64,000 bases of DNA from Cryptomeria japonica (GCF_030272615.1 NC_081406.1:217442997-217506996); one strand, 5' to 3'; shown: positions 10,202 through 22,267, numbered from the stretch's first letter. Made by a program: numbers and translations. The notes: generated by a model not told the origin, from the sequence alone.

Positions 10202-12319
10202 CTAATCTGCAATAACTTGACCTTTGATAGCTTTACGGTCCACGTACTCGATGTCAAATTCACTTATAATCATCACCCATTTGGCCAAGCGACATGTTAA
10301 TGTTGCTTTGCTGAGTAAATACTTGAGTGGATCAATCTTTGCAATGAGTTGTACCTTGTGTGTCAACAGATAGTGCCTCAATTTTGTGGCTGCTAAGATC
10401 ACTGCTAGGCAAGCTCGCTCAATAGGTGTGTAATTGAGTTCATAGCCAACTAGTGTGCGAGAGATGTAGTAAACAGCACACTCTTTTCCTTCTGCATTAT
10501 GTTGTGCCAGTAATACACCTAATGTTGTACTTGTTGCCGAGATATAGAGTAACAATGGTCTACTTGGATCTGGTGGGATCAGCAATGGTGGTTTCATGAG
10601 ATAGTCTTTGAGTGTCTGAAATGCTTGCTGGCATCGAGCATCCCACTGAAAGCGGATGTTCTTGTGTAGCAGGTGTGTAAATGGGTGACACTTATCAACC
10701 AATTGTGCAATGAATCTTCGGATGGATTGAAGCCATCCTTGTAGTGTCCTTAGCTGACTGATATTCTTTGGAGGTGGCATGTCCATGATTGCTTTTACCT
10801 TTGCTGGGTCGACCTCAATACCTTTTCTTGAGACAATGTATCCTAGAAGTTTCCCGGAGGTTACTCCAAAGACACATTTCTTTGGGTTGAGTCGAACATG
10901 GTATTGTTCTAGTCTATCAAAGATTTTATCTAAGATGTGGAGATGCCCTTCTCTGGTGAGTGATTTTGCTAATAAGTCATCCACATAATCTTCCATCATA
11001 GTATGCATCATGTCATGGAAGATGGTGGTCATTGCTCTTTGATAGGTTGCTCCTGTATTTTTGAGACCAAAGGGCATTACATTCCAGCAATATGTGCCCC
11101 ATGGATAGGTGAAGGCGGTCTTATGTTGATCTTCTGGTGCGATCTTTATCTGATTGTATCCTGAAAAGCCATCCATGAGTGAAAGCATGGCATGTCCTAC
11201 TGTAAGATCCACTATGATATCGATATTTGGTAGGGGGAAGTCATCCTTAGGACATGCCTTATTCAGATCTCTGAAGTCAGTACAAATGCGGATGCCCCCT
11301 TTTGGTTTGCCAACAGGCACAATATTGGAGATCCTTTTTGCATAATCAATTGGTCTAATGAAACCAACGTCTAGTAGTTTCTTGAGTTCTGTTTTGACTA
11401 GCATTGCAATCTGAGGATGCATCTTACGAAGCTTCTGCTTGATAGGTTTGGCTCCTTCTACTATGGTGAGGTGATGCATGACTAAATCAGGATCAAGCCC
11501 AAGCATGTCTGCATATGACCATGCAAAGTTGATCTGACGCTTCTGGAAGAACTCTATAAATTTAGGCTGTTCCTTTTGAGTGAGAAGAGATGCTAGATGT
11601 ATGATATGAGGATTTTCAGGAGTCCCCACATTGTACTCTTTGGTTTCCTTGATGAGAATTGTTGATCGTTCCTGTTGTGTATTAGCAGGGAGAATGTCAA
11701 ACCCTTCATCCTCAGGCGCCTCAGAGAGGTTTTCACCATTGGATACACTCTTTCTTTTTACTTTTGTCAGATCAAACAGTGCCACAATGTGGTTTTCACT
11801 GGAAGATCCATGTTTTAGTGTTATATTTTTGCAGCTGAAAGGTTTGGCATCCGCCCCAAAGTATGTTGTGCTATTAAGTTCAATGGCGAATCCAGCTTTG
11901 TGATCCCTGCTTGGTAGGTTATCCCTTAATTCCAAAAATTCAATGATAGCCTCATCGTTTTGGAAGAAGTCAAGACATGGGGGATTTGGTTGGTTCCATT
12001 CGATGAGTTCAAGGTAGATAATGGGCATTACTTCATCGATTAGGCTAAGTGTGTTAGATGTATCAGTGAGGGTTAAGACATTATGGTGAAGGTTGTTAAT
12101 GGTACTCTCCCTGTTAGAATCAGGCATAGGATGAAATGTAGGGTCTGTGGAAGACGTTTCCAGCTCAGGAACCCAAGTAGTCTTTATCTGTGCTTCTCCG
12201 TAAATAGGGATATCTTTGCGTGGTGGAGGTGGTGATGTGTCTTCCTCATCTGAAGTGTTAAGCTGTACAGAATCAAATTCCCACTCATGTGAGTCAGTCT
12301 CTGAATCACTTTCCAGCAT
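10202..12319 (-). pseudogene. Element 1 reverse transcriptase and RNase H
   Basis: An open segment of 705 codons. An acidic linker (residues 1-230) is followed by the pre-RT block with KQLNFAWSY-like FQKRQINFAWSYADMLGLD. The reverse transcriptase includes GFIRPIDYAKRISNIVPV, GGIRICTDFRDLNKACPKD, GHAMLSLMDGFSGYNQI and the catalytic MMEDYVDDLLAKS, whose YVDD is encoded at 10976-10987. The RNase H-like domain follows (LLLYISATSTTLGVLLAQ, YYISRTLVGYELNYTPIERA) and ends at VIAD before a TAG. In the DAS position typical of gypsy RNase H this copy has ISA, so the first acidic catalytic residue seems to be lost. RT copies the element RNA into DNA. Confidence 0.93.
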
Positions 12320-12868
12320 CTAATTACTATACCATACTGGGATGTCCTTTGAGTTAAATACCGCAAGTGTGATTGGTTGATGTACCTTTGTAATGATCGG
12401 TGCTGTAGGGCGATTGAGGGGGATCAAGGAATCTATTATAGGGAGTATTGGTAATATTGATTCTGTTGCTTCTGCTGGGACTGCTGGTGTTATAGATCTT
12501 GCTGCGGGTGCTGATACAGTTACTGCTGCTAATGGTGCGACTGATGAGATGACGAGTTCGTTTGATGGGATGAGTGGCATTGGTGATAGTTGTGTTGGGT
12601 TTTTGAGCCTCAATGGGGCTGTTGGGATGGTGCTTGAGGGTGCTTTGATTATGAAAGGTGCCCGCTTTGCAGTAGGTGGACAAAATGGTTTGCTGGGTTT
12701 TCCTTTGAACTTGAGTTTAGGAAAGATCTCTTTTTTAAAGCCGAGGCCTATATTACCTTTGGGCTTGAATTCTGGCAGCAGGGGTTCATGTCGTCCTTGT
12801 TTGCAATATCCCAAAGCACTTTGACCATCATACCCCATTCTTTTCATAATGAGGAGACCTTTGCCATA
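12320..12868 (-). pseudogene. Element 1 G-patch region between protease and reverse transcriptase
   Basis: It reads KRMGYDGQSALGYCKQG, then PEFKPKGNIGLGFKK, which is a G-patch-like glycine pattern of the kind known in this position in some gypsy and retroviral polyproteins. G-patches usually bind RNA or partner helicases. The rest is a low-complexity Pro, Ala, Thr and Ile-rich spacer of about 120 residues that ends in VWYSN and a TAG at 12320-12322. Confidence 0.65.
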
Positions 12869-14503
12869 CTATTCTATAGGAAGTGTAACTTGTGGTTTAT
12901 CAGTGGTGATGGGATCTTTATAGATCCATTCCGCTAGGTCCTCATCTTGTGTTTCTTCCTCTTGACTCTTTCCAAGAACGAAAGGTGTCAAAGCACATGC
13001 TGGTATGTTTAGTGGTTGCTGGAGTACCTGCTGTGGTTTACCATGAGTTCTAGGAGAAGTGGGCATTTGTCCCACACAAAAGAGTTGACTCAAGTTGTAT
13101 TCCCAAGGACCTTCCTCTGCTATCTTCATCTTAAGCTTTTCTTGCTTGGGTATAATGGTGTTTGAACGGGCAAGAGAGGCGGGACTTATATATGATGTGG
13201 AGGAAATGGCTTCTCTATTATTAGGAATGGTAATCTCTGGTTGATGGTTGATATTATGGCAATATGCAAAGGGATTTGCGTCACCCAGAATTGTGATCTC
13301 TACACCGTTATGTGGGAACTTGATACATTGATGGTAGGTAGATGGAACGGCTTGCATGGCATGTATCCAAGGTCTTCCTAACAATAGATTGTATGGCAGA
13401 GGAAGGTCCAGAACCTGACAAATGATGTGCTTTACCACGGGGCCCACTCGGATTGGTAGTACCACAACTCCTTTGGATGAACGCTCCGCATCGTCATAAG
13501 CTTTGATTGTGATCTTCTGACGAGGATCCACTGATTCGACTGCATATCCCAATGTTGTGACCAACTGTAGTGTACAAATATTTAGGCCTGCTCCATTATC
13601 GATCAAGACTCGCTTGATCCTATGCTGGTTAATAAATCCTTCAATGTGGAGTGAGGCGTTATGCGGTTGTTGGAAGGAAGAGTTGTCACTTTCAGAAAAA
13701 GTGAGACAAGGTGATGACTTGAGACTTCCAACCATGGCTTGAAATTGGTCCGTATTTAGATTTGTGGGGACTGACGCTTCTTGGAGTGCTTGATCCAAGA
13801 TAGTTTTATGAGATGGCGATAGACGCAAAAGCTCTAAAATGGATATAAGCGCAGGGGTTTTGTCTAATTGTTCCACAAGATTGTATTGCTTTGGGATGGA
13901 GGTGGTGCCTTGTGGAGCTGCCTTTATGGTAACTTTGCCGCGGTGTGTAACAACATTGCAATTTGAGTTGGGATTTTTGAAGGTTATAGTTGCAACTTGT
14001 TCATTAGCATCATACAGGTGATTTATAGTGTAATTATACGCAGCCTGTGTATAATCAGTGGTATCAGTGCCTCGCCTAGAAGTGGAAGGACCCCTTTGAT
14101 CTTGTGATAGAAGTGGATTTTTGAACATCAGATGATCATTATTTGTTGTTTTTGGGTCATGTCCTTCAATTTCAATTTCTCCTTGGTTAATAAGATCCTG
14201 AATAAGATCTTTTAATCGGTGACAATTACTTGTCTTGTGCCCTCTTCCTTGATGGAATTCATAGTGTTCAGTATCTCTCCACCATGCTGGTTTGACTTGA
14301 GGCTCATAGTTTGATAGCTTAGGCAGAGTGACCAAATTTTGAGAAATGAGTTGTCGCAATACTGTTTCAATGGGTTCCCCTAAGGGAGTGTATGTGCGTT
14401 TCTGTTTTTGTTGACGAGGTCTAGGTTCATCGTGAGATGTGATGCGACCTTGAATAGAAGGAACATTTGTGTTGTTTTGAGGTGGAGGATTTTGTCCTAC
14501 AAA
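12869..14503 (-). pseudogene. Element 1 gag C-terminus and aspartic protease
   Basis: After the linker the frame carries a knuckle-like motif YEFHQGRGHKTSNC. Element 2 has CQFHRQPGHDTKKC at the same place, so the first zinc ligand here seems to be changed from Cys to Tyr. A retropepsin-type domain follows, with RVLIDNGAGLNICTL as the active-site region. The usual D-T/S-G is D-N-G here, which is a common variant in Tat elements. After that comes LLGRPWIHAM, the conserved second protease block, and then IKFPHNGVEITILGD. The protease would cleave the polyprotein. The part ends at a TAG (12869-12871). Confidence 0.85.
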
Positions 14504-15274
14504 CTAAACCACAGGTTGTGCGTTTTGGATAGTCTTAGCATCCACAACCCCATCGTTGACGATATTCTTGTTTTTATTCCAGAAGCTTGGTTTATCACTA
14601 TTGAAGCGCGGGCGAGGACCATCTTTTGGTTCATTAAAGATTTTGATGAGTCCTTTCTTGATGAGTGCCCATTCACATTTTAAACCCTTGGTGATCATAT
14701 CATTAAAAGAGTCTGTGTCTTTGACATCCAGGTGAAATTCCATTTCTTCGTTTAAGTTGGAAATGAATATTTCCACTAGTTCTCGTTCAGGTAACTGAAG
14801 AGAACGTCTGCTAGACATTTGACGCCATCGTTGCAGGAATACTGAGAATTGCTCACCTGGTTTTTGTTTGGTGTTGCATAGATCAGCCATGGTGACATCG
14901 CGTTCAATGTTATGAGAGTAATGAGCTAGGAACTTCTGGATGAGTTCCTCAAATGTTCTAATGCCACCTGGTAGTCGGGAAAACCATGATGTGGTTGTTC
15001 CTCCCAAGCTTTGGGGAAAAAAGCACATTAGGTAGGTGTCTTCATATGCCACTTCAAGACAAGCGGAATGAAATTCTCTGACATGATCACGAGGATCTCC
15101 CTTTCCTCTATATTTTTCGAATTTGGGTGTTTCGAATCCTCGAGGAAATGGTGGCATGTAAAGATTCCTATCAAAAGGATAGGGACAGATGTCATTGAGT
15201 GAGAATTGGTTAGTCTTGACACCACTATGAAGTTGTTGGGCGAGATTCTCGACTTGTTGCCGCAACATCTCCAT
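14504..15274 (-). pseudogene. gag: Element 1 gag (capsid part)
   Basis: This 256-residue part begins with a coiled-coil-like stretch (MEMLRQQVENLAQQLHSG). It then enters a retrotransposon gag capsid domain: FEKYRGKGDPRDHVREFH, a SWFSRLPGG block, and KFLAHYSHNIERDVTMADL followed by KQKPGEQFSVFLQRWRQM. This layout is standard for plant gypsy gag. The part ends at a TAG (14504-14506) after QNAQPVV, and the same frame continues beyond it through a proline- and glutamine-rich linker. Gag would assemble the particle that holds the element RNA. Confidence 0.9.
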
Positions 15275-15435
15275 TTCATTTGGAGGAGGAGGTGGTGGGT
15301 TACCTCGAGGAATGTTATATCTGATAGGATCTCTATCTCTTTCCTCTTCATGGCGACTTTGTCTTTCTGATGCTTGTCTTAATTGGCCAAGATCAAAGTC
15401 AGATGGGAGTTTTGCTCCTTCTCGAGCGATTCTTA

Positions 15436-15471
15436 AGAAGGTTGCGTGTTCGATTCACGTCGGGTTCACCA
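15436..15471 (-). other. Element 1 primer-binding site, tRNA-Trp, 36 nt
   Basis: The minus strand starts TGGTGAACCCGACGTGAA two bases after the 5' LTR end. Complementarity to plant tRNA-Trp (recalled sequence) continues through T-loop, T-stem and variable region to about tRNA position 41, including the CCA tail. A usual site is about 18 nt. Element 2 has just the 18-nt version. Confidence 0.85.
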
Positions 15472-15473
15472 AA

Positions 15474-17324
15474 TGATGCTCTGCAAAAAGGATTAGAAAA
15501 TCTGTTTGATGGCAACACACACAAGAGCACAAGAAAAAAACATTAGTGTTAGCAACAAAAGATTATCCTAAACAGGCATATCAAGAGAGATATTAAGCAT
15601 GAAATAGAAAGCATATAAACATAGAATAAAATAGCTAATCAAGATGCTCATAGTTTCTCCTCCCTTGTTCCTCTCCTCTCCAAGTCCCAAATGAGTGTAG
15701 CTCTCAGCTTTTAGCACTAGCCATGGATGCCATATGGAGATTCAAGATAGTTGAATATGATAAGCAAATGCTATGCAAGTGTAGATAGTGATGCTATGAG
15801 AAAGCTCTATGCTAATACCTGTATAACAATAATACTCTAATGCTTCTCTCTTTGCTTGAGGAGAAGGGTTCTATTTATAGAAGAAATGGGGAAATGAAGG
15901 GTTAAGATTGAATGGTTTAATCAAGGGCCAAGTTTGAAAGTTGGGGATCCATGTGCACAATCGGCACCAATAAAATGGTGACAAGTGTCAACATAGGATT
16001 GGGTTGAGAGAAGAGGTTGGAGGCATTAAAGGCCTGAGAAGACCTCATGGTTATCTAGAGGCTAAGGGTCAAGTCCAAATTAAGATTACCCACTGGATTA
16101 AGAGTTAATCCAAGGATAAACCTTTGTGCAAATGTTTAAGAGATAATCATGGTCAAAGCATTAATGGCCTGATGAGACCTTTGGGTTGGGTAGAGGTTGA
16201 GTCAAAACAAATGTTTTAACCATGTGGGAGGGTTTGAGGTAACCATTAATGGTTATTGGAGACTTTGGGGATTAAGTGGTTGAAGGTTGAAAGCCTTCAA
16301 TGGTTATCAAAGACTTTGAGCCATTTAGTGGTTGAAGGTTGAAAGCCTTTAATGGTTATCAAAGACTTTGAGGGTTTGAGAAGTGACTTCCCTTCTACTT
16401 AGGAATGTGACAAAGTTTAGAGAAGGGGTTAGGTTATTTAGAAGTGATTAGAAAATTCTAGAAGGGGTTTAGGCATGCAAGTGGATTTTGTAGGAAAATG
16501 CAAGTGGGAGAAATTTTGGTATTTTCAATTAAAATAAAATCATTTATTTCAATTAAATGGTGTAATTTGCATTTGGATAAATATTCAAATAAATATTAAT
16601 TTATTTAAATGAGAAAAATGAAGATAAACCATTAAAGGCTTGAAGACTTTAAGGAAAACCATTAAAGTCTTAAGAAGACTATAGAAGGAAGCCATCAAGT
16701 TTGAAGACTTTAAAGCCATCAAGTTTGAATACTTTAAGGGAAACCATTAAAGGTTTCAAGTGGGTGAGGATAAATAGGATTTTAAATAAATAATTTATTT
16801 AAAATAGTTGTGCAACTTGCTTTTGTAGGAAAATACAAGTGGGTGGAGGATAAAGGTGATTTAAATAAATTATTTATTTAAAATAATTGTGCAACTTGCT
16901 TTTGAAGGAAAGTACAAGTGGGTGGAGGATAAAGGTGATTTAAATAAATTATTTATTTAAAATAATTGTGCAACTTGCATTTGTAGGAAAATACAAGTGG
17001 GTAGAGGATAAAGGTGATTTAAATAAATGTTAATTTATTTAAATGTGAAAGGTGAGATTTTGGGGGATTTAAATAAATATTAATTTATTTAAATGTGAGA
17101 GAAGATTTAATTAAACAAATATGATTTATTTATTTAATTAATAGTCTGAATTTGGTTAAGTGAATTAAATCAAATAAATTGAATAATTTATTTAATTAAT
17201 AGGAGAAGAGGGTTAAGATGAATTAATTAAATATATTAATTTAATTAATTATTAATTGATGGTTAAATAATCAAATAAATACTAAGTATTCATTTAATTA
17301 AGTGGACATATTTATGTGACTACA
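15474..17324 (-). repeat. Element 1, 5' LTR
   Basis: A 1851-bp LTR matching 4164-6044. The inner edge lies two bases from the primer site and the outer edge is followed by the TSD actac. It includes its own copy of the 79-bp array near 16762-17045. Promoter and polyadenylation signals are expected here but no specific site was decided. Confidence 0.97.
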
Positions 17325-20300
17325 ACTACCATAAATTGAAGGCACCAATTTACTATAACCTTCCCCAAATGTCTTCAATTTTTCATTTATAAGCACATCC
17401 TTCCCTGTGAAAAATGCATAAGATGCATTCATTACCTCCACCATGTCTTTAGTATCACTGATCTTGGGAGGGAACTTGTCACTATACATCATTGCAGTAT
17501 CTAGCTTATCAATTAATCTGCTTCTTCCTGACCAAACATTGAACAAAGGTCCAAGAAAAGCGACAACCTTAGAGGATTTTTTACTTGCCTCTTTCAAAGA
17601 AATGTGCAAATCATGTACTACGATTGATTTTATTTTCAATACATTAATCCTGTGTTTTAGAATTCCTGACACAATAGAGATAGCCTTGACATTTTGTTCC
17701 TTTTCAAGCTTTTCAATTGTCTCTGTGTATTACTCCATTTTTGTTGTCACATCAGCTGATATTTCTTGTACTTGTTCTGTAATCTGTATTGGAGGGGGCT
17801 CATTTGCAAATTTTTCTTTCAACTCCACTAACTCTTCCTCCAGAGTGCCCTTCTTCATTAGTGTCTCTTCATATATTTAAGATAATGCAATCAATTGGAT
17901 ATATGTTTCGGTGTATCTTCTTGACAAATACTCTGTTTTTCATAAATTCATGAAAGAAACTTGAGTAAAAAATGAGGCAATCTCTGTGTTAGTTGTGTTC
18001 TACAAACTCCTGATCATTCTGTCAACTTTGTTTTCTACTTGGATATTTAGAAGGTGGGGCTTTTGAGTGGAAGGGGCCAAAGACCAAGAAGCAAGTGTCT
18101 TTGACTTAGGATTAAATCCCGATCCTCTTATTACATCTCCAATTTCAAATTCAGTTTTAAACATCGGGTCCTCTTGCTTCCTAATCTGATCAATAATAAA
18201 AAGAGACTGGATATCCCAGTCAGGAATCATAATCATACCAGTACTCTTAATCAATTGTCTTTCCTGTTCCACCAATATTTGGTCCCTATCGGGATCATAT
18301 TCCTGCAGTGCCTTGATGATCTCCTCTTTCTTTTCTACATTTCCTTTCTCTATGATCGGATTTTATCTTAATTGATTTTGTTTCAACCTTGTCAAAAAAC
18401 TTTTAAATTCATCTGACTTAATAAAGTCATCATCTTTCATGAATTCATTTGACAACATCACACGCTCATCAAAGCCTTGAGCAAGGGCTTCATTTGGTTC
18501 TCTTTGTTCTTCATTCTGCCTTGCTTCTCTGAGATGTGTCCTTATTTGATGAAAGTAGTGTCCTTGTTCTATAACAATTGCTGTAGCAGGGTCTCTCCTC
18601 GCAATTGTACGGACCTCTTTGGTTTTTTGGTTCTTTGTAGGTGGCACTCGGGTAGAATGAACTTCATCCCCACTCTCTACATCATCAGCAGACATAGTAA
18701 GTGACCTCTTTCCATGTGAAGATTGTCCATCTTGGGGGTCTTGTTGCTGAGAAGCCACTTCTGGAATTTGAGGCATTTGTTCCATCAGAGTTTCATATAA
18801 ACTCAACATTCTGTTAATCCTCTCCAAGTATGGATTATCAGGGAAAAAACCTGAGAAACTAGGGTCAACAACCTTCAATTCTGCTTCAAATCTCATCATT
18901 TTTTTCCATTTTCTTCTCCTTTCTTGTACTTCCTCTTTTCTCAGCAAATTTCTAACCACATCCTCATCATCCAATAGTTCATGGTCCTTTATTGTGGCCC
19001 AAGGTGTCATTTTTGTCAATGCGTGTTTAATAAATTGTTAAGGATCACATAATCTTGACACAACATTAACCAACCTATACTATTTAAGGAAATTGTTTAC
19101 TTCATCAAGTGAATTCCTACCAATGGTAAAATTAGGTGCAACCCAAAGCCTAGGAATAAAAGAACCCTTCTTGTGTCTGTCAAGGTATTCTTTTTCAACT
19201 AGGGTCAATTGCCAAATAAACTCCATAAAAGAAATTCTAATCAGAACAAATTTTGGTAAAATAAGGGGAGGCTGAGGACACCCATAGACTCTGATCATAG
19301 TAAAATTATCAAAAAAGAAAAAATACCCCCTAGTTATGTGAAATAGACCAGTTTGGAACATGTTGGTAAGGTCTCAAAACTCTCCTAACATTAATTGACA
19401 ATCTTTCCCTATTTATTCTTAGCATTTCCATAATTAGAAAATCAATCCAATTTTCAAAGAAAAGGAAAGAAGAATGGGGAGAAATATTGTCCCAAACCTG
19501 GGTCCATCTATGTATTGGCATTAAGACACCCAATTCTTCTTTGAAAAGATTCAATTCTTTATCCATGAACTCAACATTATAGAACAAGATTAAATGCATC
19601 AACAATGAATAATGCTTGAATGTAGGGCTGGGTGCACCACTCTGAATTTCAGCTAGAGCATTATGAATGTGTTTAACCACATAGCCCACATAATCATAAT
19701 CTTTGTTAACATCTGGGTGTTGAATGTCCATAGCCATCATCAATAATTCAGCTGACACTGTTGAATCTCCATCAAAACCCAACACTTTGCATAATCCATA
19801 GATTGTACAATGCATAATGGTGGAAAGGGTGATGTCAAATGGTGGTTCAATACTATTTGGAATTATAACCAATTTCCCATTCACCCTAGGCATGTATATG
19901 GGCATTGCATGCTTCTTGATAACACCTTTGTATTTGTCATAATCTTCTACAATTCGCTCCAAATCTATATCTATACATGCAGTACCAGTAATCTGGAAAG
20001 CTTCAACAAAGCTAGCTCTGTTAATTGAAACTAGGGCAGACTAGTTCTTTTTTCTGATTACCCTAGATACTGGGCAATAGCGTTTGGCCAACTCTTTGAT
20101 CAAATCCACATCAACATACGCATCTGGCAAAATTAACTTTGCCATATTTAAATCCCAAGGGTTTGACATCGGGACACCCTTAACCCTATTATTCTAGAAA
20201 TAATGAAACAGAGCAGAACTAGTCATATGAAGCGTGGTCGGGTTTCTGCATTGGCTCCATAAATCTTTCCATGCCAAATAATTTGTATTCAAAGCAACAG

Positions 20301-20445
20301 AAGTCCTTGGTAGCAAATCTACAAATTCTTCTTTGTATTTCTTAATGTTCTTTTCCTCAATGGGCTTGGGCTTGGAACCTCCAGGTCCTCCACTTGTCAT
20401 GGCCTTGGGCTTGGAACCTCTAGTTCCACTCGTCACCTTGCTCAT
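17325..20445 (-). pseudogene. Long unknown ORF (about 1100 codons), host of Element 1
   Basis: The minus strand reads from MSKVTSGTRGSKPKA at 20445 through a Gly/Ser/Pro/Lys-rich head. A globular part follows (PIYMPRVNGKLVIIPNSIEP, then DYVGYVVKHIHNALAEIQSG and HYSLLMHLILFYNVEFM). A charged middle follows (KEEVQERRRKWKKMMRFEAE, and HFHQIRTHLREARQNEEQRE-like text), then an alpha-helical tail (HLHISLKEASKKSSKVVAF-like, INEKLKTFGEGYSKLVPSIYGS). It has in-frame stops at 20194, 20041, 19080, about 19037, 18363 and 18000, mostly TAG, and one frameshift near 19340-19360. I do not recognise a family. No RT, integrase or known enzyme motif is present. Similar spacing of YD-Y, NL-KI and FY-type residues is seen in the ORF of Element 3 (58192-60110), so it may be an accessory ORF of a non-autonomous LTR element. 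Confidence 0.6.
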
Positions 20446-20572
20446 TTTAGCTGCAGGAGAAAAACTTAACCAATTTTCTGAAATTTTCCCACACACAACA
20501 CTCCGAATTCTCCAACGTTGTTGCAGAGCTCAATTCACTGGATTACCTCGAAGATAGAATACATTAATGCAA

Positions 20573-20580
20573 TTATATAA
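20573..20580 (-). promoter_or_regulatory. Possible TATA box for the unknown ORF
   Basis: The minus strand reads TTATATAATT about 130 bases upstream of the ATG at 20445. Nothing else supports it, and AT-rich DNA is common here. Confidence 0.25.
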
Positions 20581-20639
20581 AATCTTGGCGTGATCATGAA
20601 ATTTATGGTATTTGGGCGTCGTCACTTCTCTCAAGTCTC

Positions 20640-21850
20640 ATTAATTGCCACACTTGTATGAACTAGCTACTGTGGCATTGATTCAAAGCTGAAGTACTCG
20701 GGCAAAATTTGAATTCATGCCCTTCTATTTGATTGGTGATTGCCATTCAAAACTTGTACAGAACCCGACAAACAAGTCCACATGTCAATCCCCATCTTTA
20801 ATCGCACACTTGCAATTGACGAGTTAGCGACAATGCAACCAAATCCTCTTAATCGCAAGCTTGCAACCCCTTTTACAAATCCTCAAAGAATCTCGTGATT
20901 GAGTGATAGCCGTTGATATTCATCAAGCCCTTCAGTCACAACCTCGCAACAACATTTGTAGTATTCTTTCTTTACCTGCGAGCTGGTGACCACTGCAAAT
21001 CTAACAAAATAACTTATTTCATCGCAAGCTCGCAACTCAAAACTTAACTTGACTTAAACCCTTGAGGTCCCGTGACAACAAGACACTTAACCGCCATCGC
21101 ATGCTCACAACACTTTTTGACTTAAGAATTACAAACCCGCAAGCATGCGATGACCACAAAATCAGACCAAAACTTACCTGTCGCTAGACCGCAACATAAA
21201 ATGCTAAACAACTTCAAAACTTGCGAGCAAGCGAGGAAACCAACTAAGCTGCGATACCAACCACATCGCATGATTGCAAATTAAAATGACTTAACTGTGA
21301 ACACCTCGTGACCTTGCGATAACATAAAATCACACCCAGTCGCAACCTCGCAACATAAAATGGTCAAGTGCAAAACATCTTGTGAGGTAGCGATAACTAA
21401 AATCTCCCAGTACTCGCAAGCTCGCGACTTAAACTAACTTGATGATAAAGGACCTGCGAGCTAGTGATAACCATAAAAAATCAAAACTATTTATCTCTTG
21501 ATCGTAGCGACCCAGCGAGTACCAACAAAAATTGATGTTTTATGTTAATTACCTTCATAAACAAGCATGAGCAGTGGCAGACAGACCATTAATGACTTAC
21601 TCACTAACTCTCGCGGCTATAATGCATGGCATCAAACCAATTCGAGACCTTGCGACAAAAGGAATTTCATTAACAATATCCAGCTCGCTAACATAAAATG
21701 CTAACACCCAAAAAACTAGAGACCTCACGATTTAAACCCAAACCAACACTCGCTAACTCGCCACTTAAATTGTTAAACATGAAATTTATCTACGAGTTAG
21801 AGATGAAACATTAAACATGTCTCATTGTCTGACCAACCATTTGACCACAC
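20640..21850. repeat. Diverged dispersed repeat R, copy 2
   Basis: This block has the same CTCGCAAGCTCGC and GCGAGCTAGCGA words as 870-1680 and aligns with it. The closest similarity is 21557-21770 against 1311-1500. The density of near-palindromic 8-13 base words is about one per 50-60 bases. No open frame was found. Confidence 0.6.
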
Positions 21851-22267
21851 TTGACGTTGACATGGACAAATAAAGAGAGGACAACTCAAATTTTCAATGC
21901 ATGACAACTTCGGTTTACTAGCCAACTAAGACAAAAAAACAAACACAAAACCCTAATTGCCATGAACATCATGTTAAGCATTTAATGTAGAACAGTAGAA
22001 AGGTTCTAACAGTTATGTAATATGAATAATTTTATGGATATTGTGACACAAATTGTTGCATTTCATGTTCAACATAATGTGGAACCAATTTACTAATAAT
22101 TCAGAAAATAATTCTAATTGTTTACTAATAATTCAAATTCACAATTAAAAATATGAAATAAGTATCCATTCTGATTGACAAATTCAAGGAATACAATATC
22201 AAAAATTATCAATGACAACTATAGTATTGCAAATTGTAATATGATTCAAGAACTGTAGTATAAATAC
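21851..22267. other. AT-rich spacer between repeat R and the hAT relic
   Basis: No gene or repeat boundary was identified. The left terminal inverted repeat of the hAT element should lie here but could not be picked out. Confidence 0.4.

Larger units (their letters stand above)
8408..15274 (-). pseudogene. Element 1 gag-pol frame, 2289 codons with seven TAG stops
   Basis: From the ATG at 15274 to a TAA at 8408-8410 the minus strand keeps one reading frame with no frameshift. It is interrupted only by TAG codons at 14504-14506, 12869-12871, 12320-12322, 10202-10204, 9791-9793, 9308-9310 and 8678-8680. Domains run in the usual order for a gypsy polyprotein. In several places the family pattern expects glutamine at the stop, for example before LADAPL and before ELQPIT. 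That fits CAG to TAG changes at methylated CHG sites, although Trp codons are possible at some positions. The open frame also extends about 45 codons upstream of 15274 towards the primer site with protein-like composition (SERQSRHEEERDRD), so the original start may be lost. The sub-entries below describe each part. Confidence 0.9.
4164..17324 (-). mobile_element. Element 1: Ty3/gypsy (Tat-type) LTR retrotransposon, 13.2 kb
   Basis: A complete element on the minus strand. The two LTRs are 4164-6044 and 15474-17324, both bounded by TG and CA. The TSD is actac (4159-4163 and 17325-17329). The tRNA-Trp primer site lies at 15436-15471 and a polypurine tract at 6045-6058. Domain order on the minus strand is gag, protease, G-patch region, reverse transcriptase, RNase H, a second RNase H, and integrase. 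The second RNase H-like domain before integrase is the known hallmark of the Tat lineage. LTRs differ by roughly 2 percent by eye, so insertion was fairly recent on the scale of this window. The host sequence is an unknown ORF. The coding frame is continuous except for seven TAG stops. Confidence 0.97.

Noticed and set aside
12393..12824. Plus-strand 143-residue open frame
   Set aside because: It is antisense to the Element 1 spacer, whose minus frame continues the polyprotein.
8408..15274. Reassigned TAG codon in the organism
   Set aside because: Other elements in the window have TAA, TGA and TAG stops, and plant nuclear genes use the standard code; decay at CAG is simpler.
15436..15471. 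A tRNA-Trp gene
   Set aside because: Only the 3' half with CCA is present, next to an LTR end; it is a primer-binding site.
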